From: Silene conica
Taxonomy: Eukaryota > Streptophyta > Magnoliopsida > Caryophyllales > Caryophyllaceae
Length of the DNA: 64,000 nucleotides
Reading direction: 5' to 3'
Assembly (NCBI GenBank): GCA_029255685.2
Contig: CM055318.2
Location: forward strand, 16,373,001-16,437,000
Part shown: piece by piece, positions 12,054-22,463 of the stretch
How positions within the stretch are numbered: the stretch's first letter is position 1
Layout: each line of letters starts with the position of its first letter
Translations under genes and position numbers: made by a program
The notes under the pieces: model-generated
Seen by the model: the letters and a program-made list of their open reading frames with translations, nothing else
Database searches by the model: none
Told to the model about the DNA's origin: nothing

Positions 12054-12894
12054 CACTACAACAAAATGGCACTTGCGCCACGATTTATGTCACGGGAATT
12101 CATAATTCGTGACCTAAATTTGCTTAGTCGCGGGAAAAAAGTCCACTTCCTTCAAAATAATTGGTAAAAAATTTATGTCACGGGAAAATATATCCGTGAC
12201 AAATAATTGTTTTTAGTCACGAATTAATCCATGACCGTGGCTAACAAATGTGTTTAGTCACGCATCAAGTCACGAACATGGCTAATAATTATTTTTAGCC
12301 ACAATGTCGTGGCTAATTATGATTTATTGTCACAGCTAATTTAACCGTGACTAATTAGTGTGCTTAGCCACACTGAATTCTTAACGTGGCTAATTATGAT
12401 TTATTGTCACAGCTAAATTATCCGTGACTATATTGTTCTTAGCCACACACTGAATTCTTATCGTGGCTAATTGTGATTTATTGTCACAAGTAAATTACCC
12501 GTGACTAATTATTGCTCTTAGCTACGCACTGGATTTTTACCGTGATTAATACTTTTGAAATGATAACAAATAATAGTACAAAATTATTAGTGCAACATGG
12601 TGTGTACTGTGACATCAAGATGATTGCGCCGTATTATTGCGAGATGTGAACAATATTCGTACTTAATATTCTTCACTATTGACGTAAATGATCTTATTAT
12701 GATTATTCTTATTATTGGATTTAGTCTGTCACAAGTGAAAATTTGTGCAATTTATTATGATTATTCTTATTAACACTACTGACTTGAACATGAATATGAT
12801 TATATCTATATGAATAAAGATTGTTGTTTAACAATTTATTTTGCTTTATTTTCGTTGAATGCTGCTTTACTTTAAGTATACATTCACTACAACA

Positions 12895-13215
12895 AGTTGA
12901 CCTCTTGCGCCACGATTTATGCAACGGGAATTTATAATTCGTGGGTAAATTTTGTTTAGCCACGGGAAAAATTTTATTCACTATTTTAGAAAAAATTTAT
13001 GCCACGGGAAAATCTTTCCCGTGGCAAAAAGTCAATTGCGCCACAATTTAGGTTACAGTCGTGGCTAATAATCATTTTTGCCACGAAAAATGTCACGCCC
13101 ATGGCAAATATATACCTAGCCACAGATCATTCCGTGGCCAATATTTCTTTAGCCACGGTTTACATATTGTCCGTGGCAACATATTTGCTTAGCCACGAAA
13201 CTAGTAACAAACACT
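12895..13215. repeat. Second, internal CACTA-type terminus and subterminal array
   Basis: CACTACAACAAGTTGACC at 12895 repeats the terminal sequence inside the element and is followed by about ten GCCACGG/CCGTGGC units. The inner copy has the same arrangement at 16830, so the family ancestor already had two stacked left ends. The 12999-13265 frame is made of these repeats and is not a gene. Confidence 0.7.
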
Positions 13216-14110
13216 ACCAGTGGCTAAGATTTTCTTCAGACTTGTATAAAGATATTTCATGTTAAGGTAAACGTAAAAACTTGGTTTTGTAAGAAATAAA
13301 AGGAAAATATAAAAGTTGAATGAAACTTAATCAAATATACATAATATGAAAAATTTAAATGTAAAATTTTGAAATTGTTTTGATTAATTTAATAAATATT
13401 TGATATTTGTTTATTTAGTCTAATAAGAAATGTAAACTTCTATAAAATGATAAACACGTAAAGAAAATTACCATCGTCTTAATTTTTTTATTTTTTTACA
13501 GACTAGAATAATATTTAGTTGTTTTTTCATAACATCGATAATTTAATAAATAATTAATTCTTTTTTTGTTAAATTTTATAATATTGAATAACATTATTTA
13601 GAGACTGCATCACATTTAAAGAGAAAGTATGTCCAATTAAATAATTAACTTATTAACACCTATCATTGAGAACTCTGAAACTAATATATTGTTAAGCTTT
13701 TCCTTTGAAAATTGATTTACAACTTTATTTGTAAAATATTTCTAGAAAAACTTGAATTCGAGATGTTAAATTGGAAAAAAATTGGGGAAGTTTTTAAGTA
13801 GAAAAAAAGAAAAGACAAGTAGATTTAAAATATGATAAAAAAAAAAAAGTAGTCTAAAAAATTAAATTCAAAATGATTTCCGACAAATCATTGAATAAAA
13901 TGGAAAAAAAACATATTGATAAAACAATCGATATAAAAAAATCAATATAGAAAAACATTTTAATTATTGAAAATGAGCGTATCACACCGAAAAGTAAAAT
14001 GGAAATTAAAATAATAGATTTACATGTGTAAATAATATGAAATTTTGTTGACAAAAATAATGAAAAGAAATCAGTTTAGAGAAAATAAAAATTTGTACGA
14101 TCTTTTCTGT
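13216..14110. other. AT-rich CACTA interior, no gene seen
   Basis: The CACTA middle part shows no transposase similarity in any frame. Most of it is absent from the inner copy, where the sequence jumps from TTCACTATTTTAG to the block starting TAAAATGGAAATTAAAAT at about 16933. Confidence 0.5.
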
Positions 14111-14304
14111 GTTCACTACAACAAAATGGCACTTGCGCCACGATTTATGTCACGGGAATTCATAATTCGTGACCTAAATTTGCTTAGTCACGGGAAAAAA
14201 AGTCCCCTTTCTTCAAAATTAATTGGTAAAAAAATTTATGTCACGGGAAAATATATCCGTGACAAATAATGGTTTTTAGTCACGAATTAAGCCATGACCG
14301 TGGC

Positions 14305-16093
14305 TAGACCTGGCAAAAATATACCGAACCCGAAAAACCGATCGAAAATAACTGAATCGACACCTGACCGTACATCCGAAAGGTATAACTGAACTTCATC
14401 CCGAAACCTGAATCGACCTGAACTGATTCGAAATTGAACTGAATTTGTAATATCCGAAATAGACCCGAGATCGAATAAACCTGAACTGTTTCAACCTGAA
14501 CTGGTTTGACCCGAATCGAAACACACCCGAACCGTTTTCAACCTGCTTAATGATGACCGAAATTCAACCGACACCCGAAATTACCCGAATGTAGTAATTT
14601 TCGTTTGTCAAACAAAAGAAAAAAAAATTATTTATTTATATACATATTTTTATATTGGCGGGTAAATGGTTGACAGTAAAATAATTCGAGAATCTACAAT
14701 TTTTGGAGGCAAAATATAATTAGTTCGTCAATTTTTGGAGGCAAAATCAATTTTTTTTACCATATTTGACTGCAATTTCAACCGAAATGATAAAAAAGAA
14801 TCTGACAAAAGAGATTCAGATGAACAAAATAACTAATCAAAGATTTAAAGCGCAAAATCTGGAAATTTTATTAATCAATTAAGGATAATTAGAGATCTTT
14901 TTACCGAAATGAGATATTCTTTCTATCTTTACAAAATATATGGTGTATACGTGTTATGGATTGTATACCATATTTACGAATTGCGATTATTAAAAAGGAA
15001 AGTAGTTGGTGACTTCACTGACTTGGTGTTTTGGTGTATCCGTGTATTTTTTTCGACAAAGGTTGTATACGTGTATTGACGTAATAAGTTTTTGATTTTT
15101 TAATTTTTATCACTTATTCATTTACCATTTGCCATTTGCCATTTGTCATTTGCTATTGTTTTACATTTTAGTTTTTAGTTTTTGACCTTTTAATTTTATG
15201 TACTTATTTCTCCACTTGATACTTAATAACTTAATAACTTATAAGTTCATCTAACTATATTATCTATTTATACCTTTTCCGTCTCAAACTTTCAATCGTT
15301 TGTTTATATATTTCATCTTTCTATTTTGGATGCCTTTAGTAGACATTTTGATCATCCACACTCAATTTGGTCAACTTAATAATTAATCCTAAAAGTATCA
15401 AGTGGAGAAATAAGTACATAAAATTAAAAAGTCAAAAACTAAAAACTAAAAACTAAAATGTAAAACAATAGCAAATGGCAAATGGCAAATGAATAAATGA
15501 TAAAAATTAAAAAATCAAAAACTCATTACGTCAATACACGTAAATATACAACCTTTGTCGAAAAAAATAGACGTATACACCCTAACACCAAGTCACCAAC
15601 TACTTTCCTTTTCAATAATCGCAAATCGTAAGTATTACATGTTTAACCGTTCATATTTAAATTATTTGTATATATATAATATATCAATAATTATAAAAAA
15701 ATAGATAAGAAATAAAACGTGGAATCAAATTATATTACTATTAAAAGAATTTGAAATATTATCGGACAAAAATCTAAAAATTATATCGAAAACAAAATCG
15801 AAATAGTTGATATATAAATATAATCCAATATTAATCCCTTGACATCCGATCCGAATATGGCCCGAATCGAATCTCATCTGCTCTCATATTGACCCGACCC
15901 GAGTCTCATCTGTTCCGAAATTAACCTGACTCGAACCTGAACTGACCCGAAATATTTACAACCGATTAAAAGCGACAACTGATTCCAACCTGAATTGAAC
16001 CGAACTGAAATCGAAAATAATTTTAAACCGAAATAACCCGATCTGAATGAAACTAATCCGAAACTGAATCGAATGACCCGTTTGCCAGGTCTA
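14305..16093. mobile_element. Non-autonomous hAT-like element in the inner CACTA
   Basis: Ends are TAGACCTGGCAAA and its reverse complement TTTGCCAGGTCTA. Flanks ACCGTGGC (14297-14304) and ACCGTGAC (16094-16101) form an 8-bp duplication with one mismatch. Both subterminal zones are rich in short CCGAA/CCTGAA units. The outer CACTA copy shows the uninterrupted sequence near 12231-12245. No hAT transposase frame is present. Confidence 0.88.
14974..15631. repeat. Large inverted repeat within the hAT-like element
   Basis: The left arm (about 14974-15223) and right arm (about 15394-15631) are reverse complements with few differences, separated by about 170 bp. Each arm has three or four units of the type CATTTGCCATTTG. 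It may be an older foldback MITE inside the hAT element. I could not identify a clear target duplication. Confidence 0.75.
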
Positions 16094-17592
16094 ACCGTGA
16101 CTAACAAATTAAATGCGTTTAGTCACGCATCAAGTCATTAACGTGGCTAATAATTATTTTTAGCCACAATGCCGTGGCTAATTACGATTTATTGTCACAT
16201 GTAAGTTAACCGTGACTAATTAGTGTGCTTAGCCACACTGAATTCTTAACGTGGCTAATTATGATCTATTGTCACAGCTAAATTATCCGTGACTATATTG
16301 CTTATAGCCACACACTGAATTCTTAACGTGACTAATTGTGATTTATTGTCACAAGTAAATTACCCGTGGCTAATTATTGCTCTTAGCTACGCACTGGATT
16401 TTTACCGTGACTAATATTTTTGATATGATAACAAATAATAGTACAAAATTATTAGTGCAACATGGTGTGTACTGTGACATCAAGATGATTGCGCCGTATT
16501 ATTGCGAGATGTGAACAATATTCGTACTTAATGTTCTTCACTATTGACGTAAATGATCTTATTATGATTATTCTTATTATTGGATTTAGTCTGTCACAAG
16601 TGAGAATTTGTGCAATTTATTATGATTATTCTTATTAACACTACTGACTTGAAAATGAATATGATTATATGAATAAATGATTGTTGTTTAACAATTTATT
16701 TTGCTTTATTTTCGTTGAATGCTGCTTACTTTAAGTATACGTTTTATTATGTAATGAAAATTTTGTAATTTCAAAGCTACTTACCCAGTTACTCAATTTA
16801 TTAAATTGCGCAACAAGCCCGAAAAAAAACACTACAACAAATTGACACTTGCGCCACGATTTATGCCACAGAAATTTATAATTCGTGGCTAAATTTTGTT
16901 TAGCCACGGGAAAAATTTTATTCACTATTTTAGTAAAATGGAAATTAAAATAATAAATTTACATGTGTAAATAATGTGAAATTTTGTTGACAAAAAGAAA
17001 TATCAAGAATACTGAAAAGAAATCAATTTAGAGAAAACAAAAAATTATACGATATTTTCTGTGTTTTTTGGCAAAAACTGATTATTTTCGAGTTAATAAT
17101 GTCTTGGTCATTTGTTTTAGTAATAAAACTCGGTCATTGATACCCATATGTAATCATTATTCAAAAGTGATCATTATTTAAGTGATTAAACTTTTTTTCG
17201 TTACAAATACGACGATCTTACAAATAATATTTGTGTTGAAAAATATATGAAAAAATGGATAAAAGAGAAATAAAATTAAAATGCCGACAAATGAAAAAAA
17301 ATAAAAAAATATATTAGGGAAAAAAATATAAGGAAAATGTGATTAAATAGTTTGGAGAAAATGGTTTTGTTGACTCGGGCAAAAAATGACCCGAGCATCA
17401 TTAGTCGGAGGTCAACATTGAAAACTCGAGTAATTTGAGAAAAATAATATTTTTTTCGTAAAAATATGTAAATCATTTAATATTTTTTAGCAAAAACAAT
17501 TGTGAAGGTAATTTAGAAAAAAAGGAATATAATTTAAAAAAGTTTCAAAGTGTTAACTATATCAACAAGCTTAAGTTTCATTTTCGGTAGCT

Positions 17593-17662
17593 CATCATAA
17601 GAACTCCACAGTTAAGCGTGCTAAGGTGAGAGTAGTCTTAGGATGGGTGACCTCCTGGGAAG
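17593..17662 (+). ncRNA. 5S rRNA-derived fragment in the inner CACTA
   Basis: Matches the 3' half of plant 5S rRNA in order: AGAACTCC, AGTTAAGCGTGCT, GTGAGAGTAGT, TAGGATGGGTGACC, TCCTGGGAAG. These are the box A, intermediate element and box C positions of the RNA polymerase III internal control region. The first ~40 nt and the last ~20 nt of 5S are missing, so this is not a functional 5S gene. The match is recalled, not computed. Confidence 0.85.
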
Positions 17663-17679
17663 AATATACGATTCGCAAA

Positions 17680-17783
17680 AGTGAATGACTTGTGATTGTA
17701 AGTAACGAGTTGAGATAACTAACCAAGCAAGAGTGAATGACTTGTGATTGTAAGTAACGAGTTGAGATAACTAACCAAGCAAG
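17680..17783. repeat. 52-bp tandem duplication after the 5S fragment
   Basis: AGTGAATGACTTGTGATTG and the following sequence to AACCAAGCAA occur twice in tandem here. The corresponding place in the outer copy (from about 18938) has a single, partly altered unit, so the duplication arose after the two CACTA copies diverged. Confidence 0.85.
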
Positions 17784-17815
17784 GATTAAAGCTTGACAAA
17801 AATCCATAGGTAAAC

Positions 17816-18001
17816 AAAATTGTTTGGTAGTGTGGTGGTTGCTCACCTCATCCCTTAACCCTGAGGTCAGGGGTTCGATCCCTACCCATGGGAATTGAGC
17901 AACTCTTTGGCAAGCCGTTTACCTCTTCGTGATAGAGCCCGCGGCGAGGGGATTTTACACCGTTGTCGACACGGGACACTCCGGCTTAGACCAAAAAAAA
18001 A
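17816..18001 (+). mobile_element. tRNA-derived SINE, first copy
   Basis: Contains a box-A-like TGGTAGTGTGG and a box-B GGTTCGATCCC about 50 bp apart, as in the tRNA-related head of a plant SINE, then about 100 bp of body and a short A-rich tail. ATTCCATATG after the tail resembles the sequence before the head (clearest in the copy at 19016), as a target duplication. Transcription would be by RNA polymerase III. It is not a usable tRNA gene. Confidence 0.75.
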
Positions 18002-18069
18002 TTCCATATGTGAAAATATTTTCATTGTAAGTAAAAAATAATATATTACATTTTTTTTATTTATTTTTT

Positions 18070-18327
18070 ATTTATTTGTTTGCCACGGGAATAATTTTGG
18101 CCACGAGAATTAATTTTTGGTCACGGGAATTATTAGCCACGTGAGAATCTGTGGCTAAAAATATAATTTTAGCCACGTTCTTGTTTTTCCCGTGGCTACC
18201 TGTTAGCCACGGGCGCACGGCCACTTGGGTCACGGAAGGTATTTCCGTGGCAAAGAGCTTTAGCCACGGGAAATTAGTACTTGCGCCACGAATTTAGTCG
18301 TGGCCCAAGTGCTTAATTGTAGTAGTG
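18070..18327. repeat. Right subterminal array of the inner CACTA
   Basis: About ten GCCACGGG/CCGTGGC units in both directions ending at ATTGTAGTAGTG. The equivalent array of the outer copy is at 19270-19518. Confidence 0.8.
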
Positions 18328-18848
18328 GTTTTTTGGCAAAAACTGATTATTTTCAAGTTTATAATGTCTTGGTCATTTATTTTAGTAATAAAACTCGGTC
18401 ATTGATACCCATATGTAATCATTATTCAAAAGTGAGCATTATTTAATAAAAAGTGATTAAACTTTTTTTCGTTACAAATACGACGATCTTACAAATAGTA
18501 TTTGTGTGGAAAAATATATGAAAAAATGGATAAAAGAGAAGTAAAATAAAGATGCCGACAAATGATAAAAAAATAAAAAAAATATATTAGGGGAAAAAAT
18601 ATAAGGAAAATTTGATTAAATAGCTTGGAGAAAATGGTTTTGTTGACTCGGCCAAAAAATGACCCGAGCATCATTAGTTGGGAGGTCAACATTGAAAACT
18701 CGAGTAATTTGAGAAAAATAATATGTAAATCATTTAATATTTTTTCGCAAAAATCATAGTGAAGGTAATTTAGAAGAAAAGAATATATTTTAAAAAGGTT
18801 TCAAAGTGTTAACTATATCAACAAGCTTAAGTTTCAATTTCTGTAGCT

Positions 18849-18918
18849 CATCATAAGAGCTCAACAGTTAAGCGTGCTCAGGTGAGAGTAGTCTTGGGAT
18901 GGGTGACCTCCTGGGAAG
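18849..18918 (+). ncRNA. 5S rRNA-derived fragment in the outer CACTA
   Basis: Same fragment as at 17593-17662 with a few differences (GAGCTCAACAGTTAAGCG, CTTGGGATGGGTGACC). Its presence in both CACTA copies means the capture preceded their split. Truncated at both ends relative to 5S rRNA. Confidence 0.85.
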
Positions 18919-19015
18919 GATAGACGATTCGCAAAAGTGAATGACATGTGATTGTTAGTAACGAGTTGAGATAATTTGTCAAACAAGCATTAAAGTTTGA
19001 CAAGATTCCATATGT

Positions 19016-19197
19016 AACCAAATGTGTTTGGTAGTGTGGTGGTTGCTCACCTCATCCCTTAACCATGAGGTCAGGGGTTCGATCCCTACCAATGTGAATA
19101 GAGCAACTCTTTGGCCAGCCGTTTACCTCTGTGTGAGAGCACCCGCGGTGAGGAGATTAAACACCGTTGGACACCCCGGGTTTAGACAAAAAAAAAT
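19016..19197 (+). mobile_element. tRNA-derived SINE, second copy
   Basis: Same SINE as at 17816-18001, with TGGTAGTGTGG and GGTTCGATCCC, ending in an A run at about 19188-19196. ATTCCATATGTAA before it and TTTCCAAATGTGAA after it suggest a decayed target duplication. The 19022-19453 frame begins inside the SINE and runs into CACTA subterminal repeats; it is not a gene. Confidence 0.75.
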
Positions 19198-19521
19198 TTC
19201 CAAATGTGAAAATAATTTCATTATAAGTAAAAAAAATAATATTTTACATTTTGTTTATTTATTTTTTATTTTTTTGTTAGCCACGGGAATAATTTTGGCC
19301 ACGAGGATTATTTTTTGGCCACGGGAATTATTAGCCACGTGGGAATCTGTGGCTAAAAATATAATTTTAGCCACGTTCTTGTTTTTCCCATGGCTATCTG
19401 TTAGCCACGCCCACTTGGGCCACATATGGTATTTCCGTGGCAAAGAGCTTTAGCCACGAGAAAATTAGTACTTGCGCCACGAATTTAGCTGTGGCCCAAA
19501 TGCTCAATTGTAGTAGTGAAA

Positions 19522-19878
19522 GCTAAGAGGATAAACTTTCATCTCCAATTGGAATCACCTGATTATCTGTTGTAGAACTCGAGATATGGCTCCTCAAAGT
19601 AGGCACTAGCAAATTGAGGCTCTTCCTTTGCTTGATAGACTTTATTTCTTCTATGCACATCTCGAAATGGTAGTAACAAGCTCCAACTCAGCTCTTCTCC
19701 TTAATGTATGCATAAGGACATGTTTTAGGCTTGATTATGATCTTCTCCGGCTCAATCTGCAATTAGCACAAGACAGACCAAAGTAGAATATTCGGGGGAC
19801 ATTTGTAGCAAAATACTACGGAATAAGCATGAAAATGCGTGCTAATATGGCCTAAAATGTTTATATAAAATGCACACA
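19522..19878 (-). repeat. 5' LTR of the Athila-like element, second part
   Basis: Continues the LTR after the CACTA insertion and matches 6782-7139 of the left LTR, ending AATGCACACA. A few substitutions separate the two copies. Confidence 0.85.
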
Positions 19879-19969
19879 TATGTATACAATGTATAATGTA
19901 AAATGTTGATGAATTATTAATACTTACGGAATACTTTCTATCATGGTATCACTCGTTTAGGTTTTCTTT

Positions 19970-20350
19970 CCAACCTTAAAATCACAAAAATTCTCCTGCC
20001 GTCATCCTCTCATCTACCACGGCAAAGACTAACGGCACCGGATCTCTGAAAATCGGCGATGGAGCCTCTTGTAAGACCAATCTCCATCTCGTATATTCCG
20101 TCACGAACATCCTCAGCAAAGTTCGTCTCCTTGATAGAGTTAAAGTCACTTACTCCGCGTAGGTGAAATTATTCGCCCTTCATGCTCGTGGCTACAAAGT
20201 ACTGCATCATATCGACGGTACCACGTTCCATGTCGAGACCAACCCCGATTACGCTCTATGGAACACAATCGATGTCCATGTCCTTCAATGGATCTACGGA
20301 TCCGTCTCCGATGATCTTCTACTTTGCATCCTCGAAAATGATTCCATGAT
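19970..20350 (+). pseudogene. Ty1/copia gag N-terminal fragment with in-frame stop
   Basis: The frame reads through a stretch typical of copia Gag (UBN2-like): VYSVTNILSKVRLLDRVKVT, then a TAG at 20159-20161 where the family usually has Trp (TGG), then VKLFALHARGYKVLHHIDGT and WNTIDVHVLQWIYGS. It would have packaged element RNA in the cytoplasm. The stop and the break at 20350 by a CACTA terminus make it non-functional. The 20163-20363 frame is only the part after the stop, starting at GTG. The family call rests on remembered pattern and is fairly secure. Confidence 0.65.
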
Positions 20351-21150
20351 CACTACAAAATAGTAACGTATTTGTGACGGACAGGGGATTTCCGTCGCAA
20401 ACACGGATTTGCGACAGACACGGCCTGTCGCGTTTTTTTTATCGCAAAATGAATTTTTGCGACGGATTTGGCCGTCACAAATTTTTGCGAAGAAATGGTC
20501 AAGTTTTGCAACGGATTTTCCGTCGCAAAACATGACTGACTTTGACCAAAATGTAATGGGTGGCCGACCTAGCATTGTCGCCACCGTCATCATCAAAGTC
20601 ATGTCGTGACTGAGAAGGACCTCCCGGGTTACAGTTTTGAGTAAAGAAGCCCTGTTGACTTAAGAATTCTTCAATAGCCTTAAGTCTTTGAGATTGCTCG
20701 AATTCTTGTTGTTTTAGCCGAGCATTCTCTTCAAGGACTCTACCGACGATACCTGGGGTGTATGAAGTGTTCCCACCAATTGAATGACGACGATGTTTCT
20801 AAAGAACTGGTGCTGCATTTCCCGCGCCAAATATCAGCCCTTTCTTATTGTGGCCCCATGTTCTTCAAAGTAGATCTTATTATCGTCGATCTGCTCCGCC
20901 GGTACCCCTTCACTTATCATACGACTTTTCCTTGAAAAAACCTTGCCCTACATAACAAAAACAGAGTGTGATTAGTGTCAATTACGTTAATTAATTACTA
21001 AATCAATTTACTAAAAAATAAAGAAAAGTTTGTTGTAACTTACAAAGAATTGTTTCGATTTCCTTGACACCCATCCCTTTTTGGCATGTTTCTTGGTCTT
21101 CTCGAGCAAAACCAAGGCGGATGGTACATCACTCTCATCTTGTCCAGCCT
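20351..21150 (-). mobile_element. Fragment of a second CACTA family
   Basis: CACTACAAAATAGTAACG at 20351 starts a terminus with TTTGCGACGG/CCGTCGCAAA units, a different subterminal motif from the 12054 element. It cuts the copia gag. A minus-strand transposase-like gene fragment follows directly, so this terminus is probably the element's 3' end. The opposite end was not found; the element appears truncated near 21150-21380. Confidence 0.65.
20612..21148 (-). pseudogene. CACTA-associated transposase-like gene fragment (Ptta/En/Spm type)
   Basis: Two exons can be read on the minus strand: 21148-21044 (LLEKTKKHAKKGWVSRKSKQ) ending at a GTAAG donor, and 20947 downward after a TAG acceptor (KVFSRKSRMISEGVPAEQID, then YFEEHGA). 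The words resemble the plant transposase family found next to CACTA/En-Spm transposases. After GATIRKG the frame meets a TGA and needs a shift to continue (LIFGAGNAAP). The last part reads ERLKQQ-like coiled-coil text (EENARLKQQEFEQSQRLKAI). Broken, probably inactive. The family name is from memory of the pattern. Confidence 0.55.
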
Positions 21151-21261
21151 ACAATTTAAATCATAAACATTTGTTAAAAAAAAGTACTCAAATCAAATGA
21201 CAAACAATTGTTAAAAAAGTACTCAATCAAATTCTTTTATAAAGTTACCGCGACGTTGACA

Positions 21262-21375
21262 CGGGAAACACACTACTCGGCTGAGTTAGATCAGCTCGGC
21301 CGAGTTAGCCTGACTCGACCGAGTTTGGACGAACACCAACAACCCACTCAAACTTTGGGTCAACTCGACTGAGTT
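21262..21375. repeat. Short palindromic units ACTCGNCYGAGTT
   Basis: Four variants in about 110 bp: ACTCGGCTGAGTT, GCTCGGCCGAGTT, ACTCGACCGAGTT and ACTCGACTGAGTT. The style matches the palindrome clusters in the LTRs of this window, so this may be an LTR scrap. No element ends are visible. Confidence 0.5.
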
Positions 21376-22463
21376 ACCCATATGACTAAGAGAGGGGTGT
21401 TACATAACGTGACCTCATCCTTTGGCAATTACCTTAATGTCCCAGTTGATTTACCCAAACATGAAACAGTTGTCTTTCATCCGCTTGATGATAGATTTAC
21501 TCGTAGGATATGTTCTTCGACTTCACTACACCTAAGTCAATTTAGTAAGTTGTTACTTATCAACACCATCCTCTTGGGTTCTATCCATCATATCCTTACT
21601 GGTTGCTACGATTTCGTTGCATCTATCCATTTTGAGGAAATTGAATTCTTTAATTGCCGCTTTGTGGTGGCGAAAGGATGCGACTCGTCAATCTATTCGT
21701 TAGACCTCGAAGCACATCCTTCAAATACTGAAGGAACAGAGAGGACTTGGAATTAAATTAAATCAACCCCTTTACTAGGCCAAGCTTCACTCTTTAAGAA
21801 CTTTTGGCGTTGACATCAGAATCCACATGGTCCACTTGGTAAAACGCTTATCCTGAAATACCGTAAACACCTCCCTCGTCCAGAGAGTTATTCAAAAGTT
21901 TCTCAACCTTTATACTTCTGGAAAGGCATGTGTCGCGTTGTTGCTTCATGCTCTTCGGTTATGGCTTGGAAGGTTGGTAACGGGAATTGTGTTTATTTAC
22001 GTAGGTTATCATAGATTAATGGAGACCAACCATCTCTGAGACACTCAGTCTCCTCTTCAACCCTCTCCATCATCCAACTTTTAACCCTAACGAGAAATTG
22101 GAACCTAGGATTGATCTATCAACACTATGCTCCTACTTCAGCTATAACAATTCTCACAATGGAACCACAAGTACCGGATTCAAATGAGTTTCTGTACTGG
22201 AAATATACGAAATATGGACAATATAACATTAAAGAAGGTTATAGGTTTCTCAGCTCTCAATTACAACTTCCTACTTCTCTTCCATCTCTATAGTTTTTCC
22301 CATGGCGTATTTATTTACTACCTTTCTCCAATAAATTTGCAATCTTTATGTGGCGTGTCACCCTTAACATTCTCCCTACAACTACCATTCTATAGCGTCG
22401 ATGGCTGCACATTGGCAGTGCTTGCTTTTTGTCTCTCTTGTCTGGAAACTTACGAGTATCTAT

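Larger units (their letters stand above)
14114..18327. mobile_element. CACTA transposon, inner copy inserted in its own family member
   Basis: Starts CACTACAACAAAATGGC and ends ATTGTAGTAGTG, with GTT on both sides (14111-14113, 18328-18330). The inner element itself contains the uninterrupted target at about 17050-17075 (TTCTGTGTTTTTTGGC), which proves the insertion point. Its left part matches 12054-12880 and its right part matches 18331-19518. Without the hAT insertion it is about 2.4 kb. Confidence 0.88.
12054..19518. mobile_element. CACTA (En/Spm-like) transposon, outer copy
   Basis: Begins CACTACAACAAAATGGC and ends ...CAATTGTAGTAGTG, with AAA on both sides (12051-12053, 19519-19521). 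The other LTR of the host retrotransposon has a single AAA here. Both subterminal regions are filled with short repeats such as TTAGCCACGGG and CGTGGCTAA in both directions, as in CACTA elements, where they bind a transposase-associated protein. No transposase frame is present, so it is non-autonomous. Without the inner copy it would be about 3.2 kb. Confidence 0.88.
5108..19878 (-). mobile_element. Non-autonomous Athila/Tat-like (Ty3/gypsy) LTR retrotransposon with nested insertions
   Basis: Two similar LTRs face the same way: left 5108-7139, and right 10984-12053 resuming at 19522 and ending at 19878. Both begin TGATAYCGTCG and end AATGCACACA on the plus strand. The primer-binding site next to the right LTR is on the minus strand, so the right LTR is the element's 5' LTR. 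TATG flanks both sides (5104-5107, 19879-19882) as a likely target duplication. Without insertions each LTR is about 1.43 kb and the interior 3.8 kb. Only a gag-protease frame is left. No reverse transcriptase, RNase H or integrase was found, so it would depend on a relative for movement. Confidence 0.82.
5052..20350 (+). mobile_element. Remnant of a short-LTR Ty1/copia element, split by a later insertion
   Basis: TGTTGAAATTATTAG at 5052 and ...TTTCTATCA at 19943 look like the two ends of one LTR of about 117 bp, separated by the Athila-like insertion at 5108-19878. Directly after it, TGGTATCACTCG (19944) resembles the copia primer-binding site for initiator tRNA-Met (TGGTATCAGAGC). A gag frame follows and is cut at 20350 by a CACTA end. 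No integrase, reverse transcriptase or second LTR was seen. The reconstruction is inference from motif order. Confidence 0.45.

Noticed and set aside
17593..17662. A functional 5S rRNA gene
   Set aside because: The 5' third and 3' end are missing and there is no T-run terminator directly after it.
17821..17890. A genuine tRNA gene
   Set aside because: Boxes A and B are present, but the acceptor stem does not pair and the piece continues into a SINE body with an A-rich tail; it is repeated at 19022.
17593..19197. Cassandra-type retrotransposon LTR
   Set aside because: Cassandra carries 5S in its LTR, but I see no TG...CA ends, primer-binding site or target duplication around the 5S piece; it remains an alternative for its origin.
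19022..19453. 143-residue plus-strand frame
   Set aside because: It starts within the SINE and ends in CACTA subterminal repeats; there is no homology and the other copy does not keep the frame.
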